NCBI GenBank assembly: GCA_902702965.1
Contig: CACRXP010000647.1
Location: 190,994 to 254,993 of the forward strand
Length of the DNA: 64,000 nt
Direction of reading: 5' to 3'
Source: Spirometra erinaceieuropaei
Taxonomy: Eukaryota; Platyhelminthes; Cestoda; Diphyllobothriidea; Diphyllobothriidae
Numbering within the stretch: position 1 is the stretch's first letter; each line of letters begins with the position of its first letter. Below are positions 1 to 11,647 of this stretch, piece by piece. The notes beneath the pieces were generated by a model. The model searched no databases and was not told the origin of the DNA. It saw nothing but the letters and a program-made list of their open reading frames with translations. The position numbers and the translations under genes were made by a program.

Positions 1-14
1 TTCAGGTACCTGTT
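1..14 (-). CDS. Possible start of next SPAG17-like exon
   Basis: Reading the minus strand towards the window edge, a pyrimidine-rich acceptor (TTTTCATTTTCCCCCATACAG) ends at position 15. The 14 bases beyond it continue the phase left by exon d without a stop. Too little sequence remains to identify the domain. Confidence 0.3.
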
Positions 15-657
15 CTGTATGGGGGAAAATGAAAAGTTATCTAAGGAACCCTTTCAGCAGATGCAGTAGAAGTAGGGATTGGGTGTTGTAAAGCAGTGGC
101 AGTGCCACTGGGGATGAGAAAAATTTAAATCGCTCCCAGAAATAAGTTATTTTAGCGTGCCTACTAACTAGAACTCAGTAGGTATGTTGTTGTAATCTGT
201 ATCATGATGGTAGGTTTGAGCAGCAACGGTCCCCCATTTTCTTACCATCAGGGAGGGGTGACTAGAACCCAACTTGGTGAAAACTGATGGCTAGTTATTT
301 GCCTCAGTTTAAAGTGAACCAGAAATGTGGTGGCTCCCAAAATGACGCAATACAGACAGCATAATATTGATTCCGCTCCAAGTATAGCGCAGCTGGACAA
401 TCCGTTTTCGGACGTTCATAATAAGGCTAGTGAGTAATCGCGTAGATATTTATGCGTAAAGCATTAACATATTTGCTTCATACGCACTCTTGAATTAAGA
501 CTTATGAGTCAGATTCGATAGGTTGAAGCAGAAAACATATGGCGCCTGACAATACAAAAGCCACCTGTGCCTGTTGAGCCCATGAGACGGAGAAGAGATT
601 ATTTTGAAGAAGAGACAAGAGTTATGATATAAGGATTTAAAATTAAACCACACATAC

Positions 658-849
658 CCACTGGCAAAAGTGACGTTTTTTCACGGAGTTTTCTTTGAGC
701 AAGCTGTTTGAGGACCATCTCCTCATCAACACTAATTTTAATGATATTGTGCACGCTGACACCGATTGAAATTAGATTTTCGATTATGCAAGGGTCGTAG
801 ACGCCGGTCAACAGTACGTACTGTGTTATCCCATCACTCCTCTCATCGT
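658..849 (-). CDS. SPAG17: SPAG17/PF6-like protein, exon d (left arm)
   Basis: The exon starts after a CATATTCAG acceptor, and its first two bases complete the codon left open by exon c (phase 1). It ends before a GTATGT donor. The encoded segment opens with an acidic stretch, followed by a TGVYDPCIIENL motif, then IGVSVHNIIKIS. This corresponds to the conserved SPAG17 block with the pattern YxLxxGFxNPxLLxxLxxxGIxxxxxIKIS. There is no in-frame stop. The matching exon of the right-arm copy lies beyond the window. A GTGGGT donor five bases earlier is possible but weaker. Confidence 0.75.
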
Positions 850-1178
850 CTGAATATGAGAAAAGACACAGTTGGACTTTAAATCATTAACAAAGCAAGC
901 ATTAGAGGTGACATGTATAAAAAAATATATTTGCTACAAATGTGTACCCTAGCGTACGCCAGCTGGATACAAACTCAGCCATACTTTAAAAGTGCACGTC
1001 ATTATCATCATCAGCATCATATGAGACAGAGGTAGTCATCCTCCTCTGAGAATTTAATATGAATGAAAGCCAGTAACAACACATTAGTTAAGCGTGGGAG
1101 CAGACTTGGCGTATACAATGGGTGGCATTAGAATGATGGAGCTTATCAATGAACATAGAGCTACGAGGTAAAACTAAC

Positions 1179-1317
1179 CTGTTTCGTCGTCGACATCAGG
1201 CTCAGCGCCGCGTTTGCGCATCTTGCTCGGCTCCTTCGCAGACGGTGGCTCCACTTCAGACTTGACGGAAGTTGGTCTCTTCTGCTTCTTCTGTCGAACT
1301 GACACTGCTTTGCCCGG
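1179..1317 (-). CDS. SPAG17: SPAG17/PF6-like protein, exon c (left arm)
   Basis: This 139-nt exon is preceded by a TGTAG acceptor and followed by a GTTAGT donor. It enters in phase 0 and leaves in phase 1. It encodes a Lys/Pro/Ser-rich linker (QKKQKRP, EPPSAKEP) ending in an acidic DVDDET segment. This is the expected composition between the two ordered blocks of the SPAG17 N-terminus. The first 108 nt are identical to the right-arm copy at 63893-64000. The preceding intron (1318-2912) contains a dispersed SINE-like repeat. Confidence 0.75.
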
Positions 1318-1559
1318 CTACAGGTACAAGAAGGATCAGTATGGAACTTCCGTTGAAACCACGAGATACAGTTCGAGTTAATTACCTCGTGCACTTTTCT
1401 TTTTACATCTTGCAAATTTCCGTTTCATACTTCAAGATTTACTGGGTATGTCAGTTATCTTGAAGGATAGTGCGGTTAACGGAGAAGGATTAGGAAATGG
1501 TGATGGTCTGGAGGCACGTCTGCATGCCTCGAAGCAACTTGGTATGTCGTTTTCCGGCA

Positions 1560-1837
1560 CACACACACGCACACATGATAGTTCAACCGTCATCGCTGAC
1601 GATACCCACTGTGTGCTCTGCAGCTGGCTAACAACAAACGCGATGATTGGCGCGTGAATTAATTTATAGTGAGGGTGGACTTGCACAGCATCTACCGCAC
1701 TTTCTCGTTCTCCCTTTATCCCGGTGTCAGGACGAAGTCCAAAAGATCGAATGCGGGAGAGGACGTAGGTAGCTAGCGCGATCGGACCCACGCCTAGGCG
1801 TGCCACCACAGCCCCTGGTCCACGGCAAACACTCGAC
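1560..1837 (-). repeat. SINE-like dispersed repeat S1, left-arm copy
   Basis: This copy of a roughly 250-bp family lies in the intron between SPAG17-like exons b and c. Its recognisable core contains GCATCT.CCGCACT and AATTAATTTATAGTGAGG. Related copies lie at 29700-29890, 32149-32395, 33885-34045 and 13900-14010, and in the mirror positions of the right arm. A short CA-rich microsatellite (1558-1577) sits at its edge. It has no obvious coding capacity. Confidence 0.6.
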
Positions 1838-2912
1838 CAGGATTTTAACCAATAAAAAACGGTCGGGAAGATGAGGCGGACACGTCTCTAGGCAACCATG
1901 TACACGGCCTGTATACCCAGCAGGACCGCAAGCACATCCACCGGCATGGGACCAGGTGCCGCAGAGCTGCTAGCTCACAAGGGCCATGATTTGCTGAATT
2001 GTGACATTACAGACGCTCACAATACTTAAGGCCCACACACACACTGTTGCACTTCATGCCTTCCATTACCAAAAGGTCCCTCCCCTTCCTTTCTCTTATT
2101 AAAACCTAGTGTATTCCTAGTCTCTGAGGAGATGACTATGGTCAGTAAAATATTCGAGATAATACTAAGCTCTATGAAATTTTTGAAACGTCTGTAGAAA
2201 CCCCTGACTGACACAGAGACCACTAGATTTGGGGCAAGATTTTATGTGCCTTTAAAGTTAAGCAAAGGCCCTCCGCATTCGTCATTTACACCACACTGAT
2301 CATATTACCAAACTCAACCCTTCGGCCGACGTATGCATTTATGTCTGATGCGATTGGGATCATGCCTTATCTGGCCGGTCATAGTGATGCGCCTTACTAT
2401 CCAACACCTACAGCGTCTGACCAGATGACTTTCAGCTACACCCTTCTCCGGCATCGAAGATCGAACGCCGTAGGTTCAAGAATCTGATGAGTTGATGTCC
2501 TCTTTACCATCGAGTGTGGACATAGAACAGCAGTAATGAAATCACTAGTCGAAGTAAAATTTCATCTTTCAGACGTCTTTAGAACCAACTCGGAAGTCGG
2601 GAAAGTCTGGTTGTAAAAGTCCCTTGGTCCACCTTGGGTAGAGGAGGGAGCAAGATTGGCAAGCCTAAATGATAACATAGGATTGTTAAACTGCAGTCGT
2701 TTCGGAAATCAAAGTTCGCGGTCATAAGGAGAAAGTTTTATAATTGCTATCCGATGTTTGATTATCGGCACAGATTAAAATACCAGTCTCGACCGAACCC
2801 AAGCCTAAATCTTCCCAATGATCAGGAAGACCTAAATTTTGTCAAGACACCGCGAACGACAACAAGAGAATGTTCATATAACTGAAATCCACGTATGCGA
2901 CTGTGGACTCAC

Positions 2913-3098
2913 CTCTTTCTTTTTCTTCTGTTGATCCTGATTTCGAATGTTAATCAGGTGAAATTTAACAAGAAGGGCTAGTTGGCGTGCAGAAAGGGGT
3001 TGGTTGGTTTCAGATCTGGTTTTTACCAAGTCGCAAATTTCTGCAAACTTTGGGGCTCCTCTCGCCTTTTTCGCCGCTGGTGTACCATATAGTTTTGC
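2913..3098 (-). CDS. SPAG17: SPAG17/PF6-like protein, exon b (left arm)
   Basis: This 186-nt exon has 62 codons. It is phase 0 at both ends and is followed by a strong GTGAGT donor at 2912-2907. The first part is Ala/Lys-rich. It is followed by a helical segment with a KFAEICDLV motif, then QLALLVKFHL and a polar tail ending in DQQKKKKE. This matches the order of the second conserved block in the SPAG17 N-terminus (helix, LLKFQLLQIK-like helix, then Lys-rich linker). It lies only 32 nt from exon a. The right-arm copy differs at 5 of 186 bases, with one replacement (I/M). Confidence 0.8.
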
Positions 3099-3130
3099 CT
3101 TGACACTTTTTAGAAAATAGTTGCAAGTAC
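3099..3130 (-). other. Candidate 32-nt micro-intron in SPAG17-like gene (left arm)
   Basis: This segment begins GTACTT and ends CAAG, so it is GT..AG. Removing it joins exon a and exon b in frame (phase 0). Reading through meets TAA at codon 7. The right-arm copy (62096-62127) has the same length and one substitution. Introns of roughly 30-40 nt are known in flatworms. The alternative is a shared one-base frameshift in a pseudogene, but the intact flanking frames argue against that. Confidence 0.6.
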
Positions 3131-3271
3131 CTCGCTTAGCAGTGTTTCTGGGGTGATACTAATAATGGACTTCCTGTGACCCAGCTGGACAGCCTTGGAA
3201 AATCCGATAACCAAATCTTCATCGTAGGCCTGATGTGGAGCTAAGACAGTCAGACTTATTTTCCACGTTTC
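3131..3271 (-). CDS. SPAG17: SPAG17/PF6-like protein, N-terminal exon a (left arm)
   Basis: This 141-nt exon has 47 codons, starts in phase 0, and follows a pyrimidine-rich acceptor ending in TTTTAG. Its peptide resembles the N-terminal domain of SPAG17, a central-pair C1a projection protein of motile cilia and sperm flagella. Recognisable elements are an opening Trp followed by a Ser-Leu stretch, a DEDL core, an AVQLGHRK segment and a final TPETLL segment. SPAG17 is normally about 2200 residues, so only its beginning is here. The initiator Met must lie in an upstream exon that I could not identify. The right-arm copy differs at 7 of 141 bases, with only two conservative replacements (I/V and T/S). 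Confidence 0.8.
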
Positions 3272-6200
3272 CTAAAACACAAAATTGTGTAAATGTTTGT
3301 TTTAACAGACAATCAGGGGCCTAAAAAGTCTACGCTTGTTAGACATTCAACGTAATTATGAATTTCACTTGGATTCTAACCGTAGTTTTACTGCCGACAA
3401 GGTAGTTTTCGATTCAGAGGCCTTTAAATCACTCGCATAATTCAAACTCACAAAGATAGTAGCGTGTACAAAGTTTGCTTTATGTGATGATTTTGTATGG
3501 TAATACGTAGTTTCCAAGACACGTAGTAAAATGAAAGTCATTATTTCGTCTCGAAAACCTTTAGAACTCTCGATGCCTCTAATACATTATAACCAATAAG
3601 ATCTATGGTGTAAATAAAACACATAAAATGATATCAGCCGGCCTGTCTATGCACGGGGAAATAAGATGACGAAATGACAGGCCCGGTAGACGATCCTCCT
3701 GACAACGTTAAAACATGATGATGTTTACCTTCGAGTGTCTTTGCAATATTTTTTTATGATTTTCCTAAAATGAGTTCGGATAAAAGCGAAGTACAAAGGT
3801 AACAAAAAGTGCTGAATGTTGGTCAACCCTGTTACACAACGAAACCGGTCCTGGTGGCCAAACCTCATCGTAAACCGTTCTCCAAATCCAAACTGCCTTG
3901 TGGTCAGCTAACGTTTCAACGCTCCAACACTCTAAACATGGGATTATTAGGTCTTTTTTGCCTAAACCTTAGAAAACATAGAGATATCGATCAGCGGGAT
4001 GATTGACAAATCGAGTAACAAGTTTTAAATGCGATATTTGCAGACTGTCATTAGTAAGCATCATTTTTAAAAGTTTTAAATGCTTGACTGTTGTGTGCCA
4101 AAAAAATCCCGAAGTAACATACAGAGTTTTTTAAAATTGGTATGGTTGCACCTATGGATACTCCACTACACAATTATCCCTCTCAGTGTTTGTAAAAAGA
4201 TTTAAACTGAAGTTTGTCATGTATTGAAAAACTATTCATGGAAAACATCATTAGCTAAATTTTAAACATGACAATGGAAAACTCGTACACTTCTCCAGAC
4301 AATTTGAATCAACTGAAGTAAACGTTCAGAATCAGAAAACCATAAACATCTTGAAAGCAGTTATTTTGGACAGGGTGTGAACTATCAGAACCAACTGTAA
4401 AACCAAGCTTGCATTGGGTTCAAAACCGATAAGTATTGTGACGTAGTTTGATCGATCTGCTTTGGTTACAAAAAATAGTTTTAAGTGTTAGTCAACACTT
4501 AACAAGTCTCGACGTTTATTAGGACTTTGTTTTTTGACTTTACTTATGGAACTGAGAATTGTCACCCTAAATCTAAACCTATTTGATTGGAAACAAACTT
4601 TTAAATTAGAAGCTCAAATGCAGTAGAAAACCAAATTAGCGATTACCTGTAAATTTTTCGGTGGCTTCTTCAGAAGCAAAAGGGCCTCGAGCATTCGGAT
4701 GATGTGTAGTAGATTACTAGTTGCACTCATTATTGACTCTGGCAAGGCAAACTAATAATTTTGGCGTCCTAAAGCCAACAAATACTCCTATTTTACTGAG
4801 CATATACCGGTCATCTTATGCCTCAGAGAGTTTGGAATTATAAATGAACTACAGTTTGGCAGGAAAACGAGCTTCAAGCCATAGTACTTTTTCCTTCGGT
4901 CCTTGGGACACGTTCGGAACTTATCGTCTTTAACAATTCTATATTCTTGTTGAACAATGTAATTCACATGACCTAAAAATAATACCCGAAGGAATTCTTC
5001 TCTTAGTTCATTCAGAAATTTTTGGAAATCTACTGGAATGCAGCAAACATTCAGGGTCATCTAGTTAGTTGTATTGTTATTAACAATGCACAAGTAAGCG
5101 TACTTCCATATGTTGCACGCTCTAAAACATCTGTAGGGATGTTCGCGTGCATATTTTAAAATGACACGTTCTCAATTTTGTGCAAGTTAACTTTTGCGTA
5201 AACCAGGTCATGTGTCATTTTTTTTATGATGCTCGGATTAAAATCAGCGTATAGTTAAAGTTTATTTATATTTTTTGAAAGTTATATACAAACAACTTAT
5301 TATACATCTACAAGTATACCTTTTGATAAAAATGCGAAACCATCTAAAATCGCATCTCCGATAAGAACCATAACGAAGTGACTAGATTTTAGTACGAGAC
5401 CAAATGTCCAAATTACAAGTGGGACACCGTCTGATATCTTCAGTGATCTTTAAGCGTATTCCGACTACCTTCAGATACTTTTGTAGGGTTTTCATTAGTA
5501 CATTTAGAGTAAACTAAGAAATTCTGGGAGAAAAAAGAAGACGAACGACATATTGCAGCCAATCAATAAAAACCAAAACATAGTGAGCAATACGGGAATA
5601 TCGATCGAACATCTTAAAACCATTGCACAAAGCAACTGTGATGCCTTCAGCAATAGCAAACACTATTGCGTAAATGTCATGAAAAATGCATAATAGTTAT
5701 ATAAAACAAAAAGCACTGGTTAAAAGCCCCTTACCTATTGAAAAAAGTTTCATAACGTTTGTTAAAATAGTACCGTATTCTACAACAAAGCAATGCTTTT
5801 TTTCGTGTGAAAAGTCAAAATATTTGGTTTAGGCCAATTATATCAAAATGTTTAGCGCAGTTATGGTTTCATGGTATTTTACTGAAAACTTATGCATAAG
5901 GCCAAATCAAAGCATTTACCTCAAAATCATATTCACACAATTAAATCGTGTAGTCTGCTTTTAGTACTGTACGTAATTCAAATACGTCCAAATGTAATCG
6001 AAATTTCAACACAGGAATCACAAGATAGCAAAGAACCAACAATTATGCGGTGATAAAATTAAAGTACAAGGTGAGGAAAAAGTTACGTTTTCAAGGTCCT
6101 CTTTGATTAACCCATCATAAGGTGTTAAGTCTGCTTGGTCCCCAGCCATCACCTTCTCGCGGGATTTTAAAAGGTGCTTGTTTATGTCGCTATTCGTTAA

Positions 6201-8290
6201 GCTGTTTAGCCAATAAAAACAAATCTCTAGGTCACTTTTATCCGGCGATCAAAACTCTTTCTTAACAATCCGCAGAGCACAAATATCACGAAAAATGTCC
6301 TCGTACTTTATGGGCTTACAGGTTTCTAAAATATTTGAAACTATGGAAGTTCTAACTGATGAACTTTCAGCAAAGTGCTACGAAAATAGGTATTGATATT
6401 AAAAATTCTAGTCAATAAAAGGCCTCTAAACTCCGTATTTTTGTGGTAAAAACTATCCAGCAGTTCATATGGTCATTAGCAAAATATTGGATTTTCATTG
6501 CTGACTTCGACGATTATTTTGCGGATTAAAAATTAGATAACAGGCACTTTCTCCTATTTGTGAAAAATCACAGATTCTGTAGAGGCAAAGACTAGTAGGT
6601 AATTGAACATAAAAATCATTGCCACTCGACGAACGCGAAGTGTTAAACAATGATGTGCAGGGGATAAAATCAACTGCTACAATTAACGAGAACCAAAATA
6701 AGATAAAGGAGAAAGTCGCTAAACGTTGACAGCACCAATTGAATGAGGACAGTTCTCATTACTTTTGTCTAGAGGTTTAGGTCCCGTATTTGCAAGAGCC
6801 TAAACTTGTAACTTTAATTTAACCTTAGTTTTTGAGTATCTATAATATTTTAGACGACCTGTTTAATTTTTTAAGGAATTTTCGGATAAGCCTACTTAGA
6901 AACATATATTGAGTAAGCAGCTGACACGGTCCGGGAAGGCTTAAACGAACGTGTAAACAACATAAAGTTCTGAGTGTTCTCAAATAATCATCTCGATCCA
7001 CGTTATCACGCTTCATAAGCAACCCCAAATGTTGTATGAATATTTTCAAAGTCTTTCACTGCGTGATTGGAAGACGCAGTCCAGAGTAGACTGCAGTTTA
7101 TTTGCCTATAGGTTCACGTCAATCGACTTAATCATGCCATTTAGTCGTCACGACCCTTTGAGTATTAATGCAGCCTTTCTTTGTAACTCCACTTTGGGTG
7201 CTACCAAACACCTCCTAGCACATGCACTGTGCAGAATTGTGCAGTTGAATTAATTTGTGTGCGCCTGTCACTCGCTTATTTCACAGGAAGCTAGAAAATC
7301 TATAAGGCGGTCACAAGAAACATCCGCCAACCCTTCGCCTCTCCCTTTAAGTCCCATGGGTATCTAGTTAATTATCCTTGAATATAGAACTTGCTCGTTA
7401 TACGCGGAAGGAATCACTTAAATGCGATGATAAGAAATTTATGACATCCTATGAGCAGATCTCCGTCGCGTGTCGTGTGCAACGCGTCGCCATCCTAACC
7501 CTCTTAGTAAAATTATAATATAGGTTTTGTGTCCAAGTAATAAAACGGAGCGAAACTGTTTAGTGGCTTTGTTGCCAAATACTCTGATCTGGAGTTTGAA
7601 CACATTCCCTTGACCCATCGCCAAAGAAGACCGTAAGACCGATTTTTTAAATAACGTTGGTGTATCTCCTAGATGCATTTACAAAAAATTAGACATTCAA
7701 ATAACTTTCCTCCTTTTGGACGAATGGCCATCCAAATCATCGTATCAAAACAATGTCAGACTTTCCTTGATGGATTAGCCGCGCAATCTCGCGTCTCAAT
7801 CCGGGTAGATTCTCCTCTAAAACAAAGATAGCATCGGTCGTCTTTTCCTTTAGTCAGTCTATACATTAAGACTCAGTAAGTTTTCCTAGAAATACAGATT
7901 TGGTATTTAATCGCAGATCAGTGGGTTGGGAAAGAACGTAGCCAATGGGGAAACCAATAACATTAAGTTCAGGGATGAAATGGACGGCAAATTCACGTTG
8001 GAAACATAAGGAGCAGTACTAGTTGCATTACTGTGTTCGGCGGTTAATTCGACCTCCCTAGTATGTTTATATGACATGGTAAAAGTATACCTTACTTTTT
8101 CACGCCTCAAATTTTTACTAATCACATTCGTCATATACCCCTTCAGAAAATTCGTTCTTAAGCTTCTCAGTGTGATTTTTTGAATACTTATTTTTTGACG
8201 GCTTGCTCTTCCTTATACCTCACCGTGTCCTCTTTACTCCGACGATGTCAATAAGTGGGCATCTAGTTCGCTTCAGTTTATTTGAAGGAA
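3272..8290. other. AT-rich non-coding stretch
   Basis: I see no supported exon here. The only notable frame is 4788-5060 on the minus strand (90 codons). In the right arm the matching region (about 60112-60420) carries stop codons and an extra stretch of about 34 bp near 60180-60215. It therefore looks like a relic rather than a gene. The upstream SPAG17 exon containing the start Met could lie in this stretch unrecognised. Confidence 0.5.
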
Positions 8291-8669
8291 AAGTAGGTGC
8301 TGAAACTTTGGACTCCCTATTTGTTATAAGGAAGCGAATTATATCAAAAATTTGAAAATGGAAACATCAAACACCTGCAGAAATTTGATGTGTGGTGTTA
8401 TACTGGTCCAAATTACACTTAAAAGCCTAGACGGATGTTAACATAAAGATATCTGCTGGCGGAGCATTCGGGGTCTTGATCACTCTATTGGTAAAGAACT
8501 ATCGTGTGTCTAGCCTGACGCCAGTTACACGTAGTTTGAGTGGATGACCTCGGATTTTCGTTGTAGTTGCTAACTCAAAGAAGTCTGCAGGTAGATGACT
8601 GCAATCCTGACCGCGCATGATTCGGAATGTTTGTATATGGTCGCCCCATAGCTGTCTGTAACTCAGAGG
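8290..8669 (-). mobile_element. LINE C-terminal and 3' end (left arm)
   Basis: The minus-strand frame contains LSYRQL, then DFFELATTTK and GHPLKL. This is the usual C-terminal tail of tapeworm jockey/CR1-type LINEs. A 3' untranslated part follows, with a Phe-rich decayed segment and a TCAAATAAAC-like end. In the right arm the same segment follows the thumb directly (56502-56900). Confidence 0.65.
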
Positions 8670-9378
8670 AGCCAACGAGCTGACCAACTGTTCAGGCGGT
8701 TGAGACTGTCTTGAAGCGCGTACCTGTCTGCATCAGATCTGATGGGTCTCCACAGCTTAACATCGTCAGCAAACATGCTGGCGCTGCATCCCAGGTCGTC
8801 GACGCAGTCGTTTATGTAAATCAGGAATAGCAACGGCCCTAAGACGGAGCCCTGGGGTACACCAATTAGAACGGAGGTAGGGATTGACCTTGAGGCCTCA
8901 ATGCACACGGTTTGTGATCTCCCGCTAAGAAAATCCGTCATTCATGTCAGCAGCCTTCCTCTTATCCCAATTTCAGAAAGTTTGTAGATTAGGCGTTTGT
9001 GTGGAACGCTGTCGAACGCTTTCTAAAAGTCTGTGTAGATGACATCGACCCTACCATCCTCGTCCAGTGCGCGAGTCCATTGCTCCGTCGAGAGCAATAA
9101 ACTGGAAAGACACGAGCGGTTCTGTCTGAAGCCGTGCTGCAGGTCTGAGAGTAAATTGCCCTGCTCCAGGAACTTCATTGTTGCTTTCTTAACTATGGCC
9201 TCCATTATTTTACAGCAGATGCAGGTTAGACTAACAGGCCGGTAATTGTTGGCATTAGTGCGAGCCCCGCCCTTGTATATCGGAAATATATTTGCTGTCT
9301 TCCATTCCGATGGCAACCTCCCTAATTCGAATGACGAGCGGAAGATGTGCGCCAGTGGTTTGGAAAGTTCATTCGCCA
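8670..9378 (-). mobile_element. Extra LINE reverse-transcriptase core, left arm only
   Basis: About 709 bp have no counterpart in the right arm, which instead has about 25 bp at 56476-56501. The encoded frame runs through the RT core in order: an ELSKPLAHIF opening, IFPIYKGG, NNYRPVSLT, LQHGFRQNRSC, a motif A remnant (TDF, stop, KAFD), IGVPQGSVLGPLLF and an intact MFADD motif C. Two in-frame stops fall at about 9020-9022 and 8942-8944. It is in the same orientation as the surrounding LINE. It lies between that element's thumb and C-terminus, so RT motifs appear twice and out of order. Confidence 0.75.
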
Positions 9379-9464
9379 GTTCCGTAAGGTAGTTAACTCC
9401 GCCCACCAAAGAGTTTCGTCGACCGCCTTTGAACTTTCCCTTGGAGGCTGAGGTCTTTAGCGGT

Positions 9465-10157
9465 TCAGAGTTTCCACGCTTGAATAGCGAACTCTAACCG
9501 TGGCCGCACAAACGTCCGAAAAACCTTAGTAAAGAAATCCTCATCGAAGGTAGAGAGGGTCCGCTTGACATGGTACAGAACTGACGTCGCGGACTTGGCT
9601 ACCATGTAACAGTGGAGCGACGGTTTAAGTGAAGTCGTGACCCACACACCCAAGTCTTTCTGGGCGTCTACTCCCTGCAGTTGTACGCCATTTAGGTGGT
9701 AAACTCTGCGGTTCGCGGATCGGGTTTTACTGATTCGCAGAATTTTGCACTTAGTCACATTAAACGGCAAAAGCCAGTCCTGCGACCATTTCTCCAGCCG
9801 GTTTAGGTTTGCCTGCAAGTTCTGTTCATTAAATTTAATTTGGATGACGCTCCAAGGCTCAACATCATCAAAGAACATGGCGAAATCACAATTCAGTTCA
9901 TTCACGTAGTCGCTGACGTATATAGTGAGCAAGGTTGTGCCTAGGACGGAGCCTTGAGGAACACCGCTTTCGACTGCTACCTTCGCTGACTGACTGTCAC
10001 CAACGTGGATACTTGAAGAAGGAGACACGATCGCTGAGACAAGAGCTTTATTAGCCTGACGTTTCAGACTCCTGCTCGAATCCATCATCAGAGACAAAAG
10101 CAGATACGGGTGGTTCATGCACAAGGGGCTGCAGTATTTATAGGATGCAGTCGCCAT
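9465..10157 (-). pseudogene. LINE reverse-transcriptase fragment (left arm)
   Basis: This open frame of 230 codons covers the second half of a non-LTR (jockey/CR1-type) reverse transcriptase. VPQGSVLG is at residues 66-73. A degenerate catalytic MFFDD stands where YADD or FADD is expected, at residues 94-98. Thumb-like segments KDLGVWV and FVRPRLEFAIQAW follow. The first 49 or so residues do not look like RT and read through a different repeat with a hammerhead-like fold. The endonuclease and early RT motifs are missing, so the element is dead. The right-arm equivalent is at 55729-56388. Confidence 0.8.
10061..10091 (-). ncRNA. Hammerhead-like fold upstream of LINE fragment
   Basis: On the minus strand CTGATGA is followed by T, a 6-bp stem (GGATTC with GAGTCT, allowing G-U pairs), a 6-nt loop and GAAAC. 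This resembles the hammerhead core CUGAUGA-stem II-GAAA, with one extra U before stem II. The extra U and the unclear helices I and III make catalysis doubtful. Similar modules are associated with Penelope-like and retrozyme elements. The right-arm copy (55762-55792) has a disrupted stem. Confidence 0.3.
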
Positions 10158-10229
10158 GCTACCGCATACCTATGAACATTCACGACTCCCCCTTCGTCCA
10201 GGATCGTCGCACTTGGGGTGCTAATTGTT

Positions 10230-11640
10230 TGATCACCATAAAACAATGAAAAATTAAACATTTTCAGTTGGTTCATTGGCACATATCAGTTAAATACTAT
10301 GGGAACAAACCACCCGTTTGGCAAGTTTATTTTCCAAAAAAGGTCTGCTCGAAAACTTCCGCATTCTTCAACGGTGTTTAGGGACGATTGAAGGTTCGTC
10401 ATCGAAGAATATGTTCTGCGCCATAACTATAGACTGTTGCATAGGATTTGGCAGCCGAGCAGTCTCCTTTCCTTTGACGTGGGTTTTTCTCGGAAAATGT
10501 TAGAGGAAATTAATCTTCCTGTTTCACTCGACGTCGTTCTGCAAACCACCCGCATTCCTAAGTAGTCACGTGTTTGATTCTTCTGTGCTACTTCTAATTT
10601 TCAAGAAAGACTCAGGAGAAAACAGGAGAGATTGACTAACAGTCCAGGTGGTGTCGATATTGTTCCCTGGGCTATAGCACATAGGGAAATCGCCTATTAC
10701 TTGACGGTCAAGACAGATTTGCCAAAGTCAATACTGCTTGCCAGCAACTAAATCAACGCATTATCAAACAGCTTGTGTGACCATCCACCAAAAATTTCAT
10801 GCGTACAGTAGCTTATGTTAATGTCTCTCTGGCAGACATTGACAATCCAAGTCAGGACTCATTCGACCCGGTCACTGTTCTTTCTCTCGCACTTCCGATT
10901 TTTCACAAAATGTCGGATTATCGCTTTATTTTCTTCGAGCTTTTTCCTTAATCAATGGACCTGAAAAAATGACAAAATTTGCAGACTGATGAAATTCCTT
11001 CTTATGACGATCCTCCAGCAGGTCTAATCTTTTTTTCCATGGCCCGCCTGCCGATCCTCTAAAACTGTGTGAAGACCAAACTTCTTCGACTTACGGCGGT
11101 TTTGATTGACAGACACCTTTTCAGTGAAGATGGAGTGACTGCTCACGAACCATCCGAGTTCTCATGCGGCATGTGCTCCCTGCTTTACGACATTCTGCTA
11201 GGTAAACCTTTTTCAGACAGATGTTCTGGAGCGTTGGTCTGATGCCGGACAGTAAATATCGGCCTCTTTTCAACAGCCGATCTGGTCTTGCGCCTCTCAT
11301 TTGTGATAAACTGTGCGATGAAGGCTTAGAGAACACATAGAAGGAGAGTTTCGCCTTTATTTAGCTTCCTCATCCTTAACACGGGCATGAGTCGTCGGTT
11401 GCACAGTTGATAACCTGTCCTCCGCTATTAGCTGCCCTTCGGCTACAACAGCAAATCCATCCGTCACAGAGGACATAGAGGTGTATTCGACAACTCCAGC
11501 TCTTTTGCTCGCGTACAGTTGACAACTGTTGGCAGTATGGGAACTGAATTTACCAGATCTAACCATGTGTTCATTCTGCTTTATTGAGACTTAACTCATC
11601 GCAAACAGATGATCCCAGTCAATCTCTTGCCAGTCTTGCT
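10230..11640. other. Decayed repeat-derived region
   Basis: Only short, stop-interrupted frames are present (for example 11121-11336 and 11357-11566 on the minus strand). They are preserved at mirror positions in the right arm at ordinary non-coding divergence. I recognise no domain. Confidence 0.4.
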
Positions 11641-11647
11641 TTTTTAT

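Noticed and set aside
1558..1577. CA microsatellite as a CRISPR-like or regulatory array
   Set aside because: It is a short dinucleotide run at the edge of a dispersed repeat, mirrored at 63671-63685.
3099..3130. Frameshift in a SPAG17 pseudogene
   Set aside because: Both copies share the same 32-nt GT..AG interval whose removal restores frame. Flanking exons have strong splice sites and mainly synonymous differences. A micro-intron is simpler.
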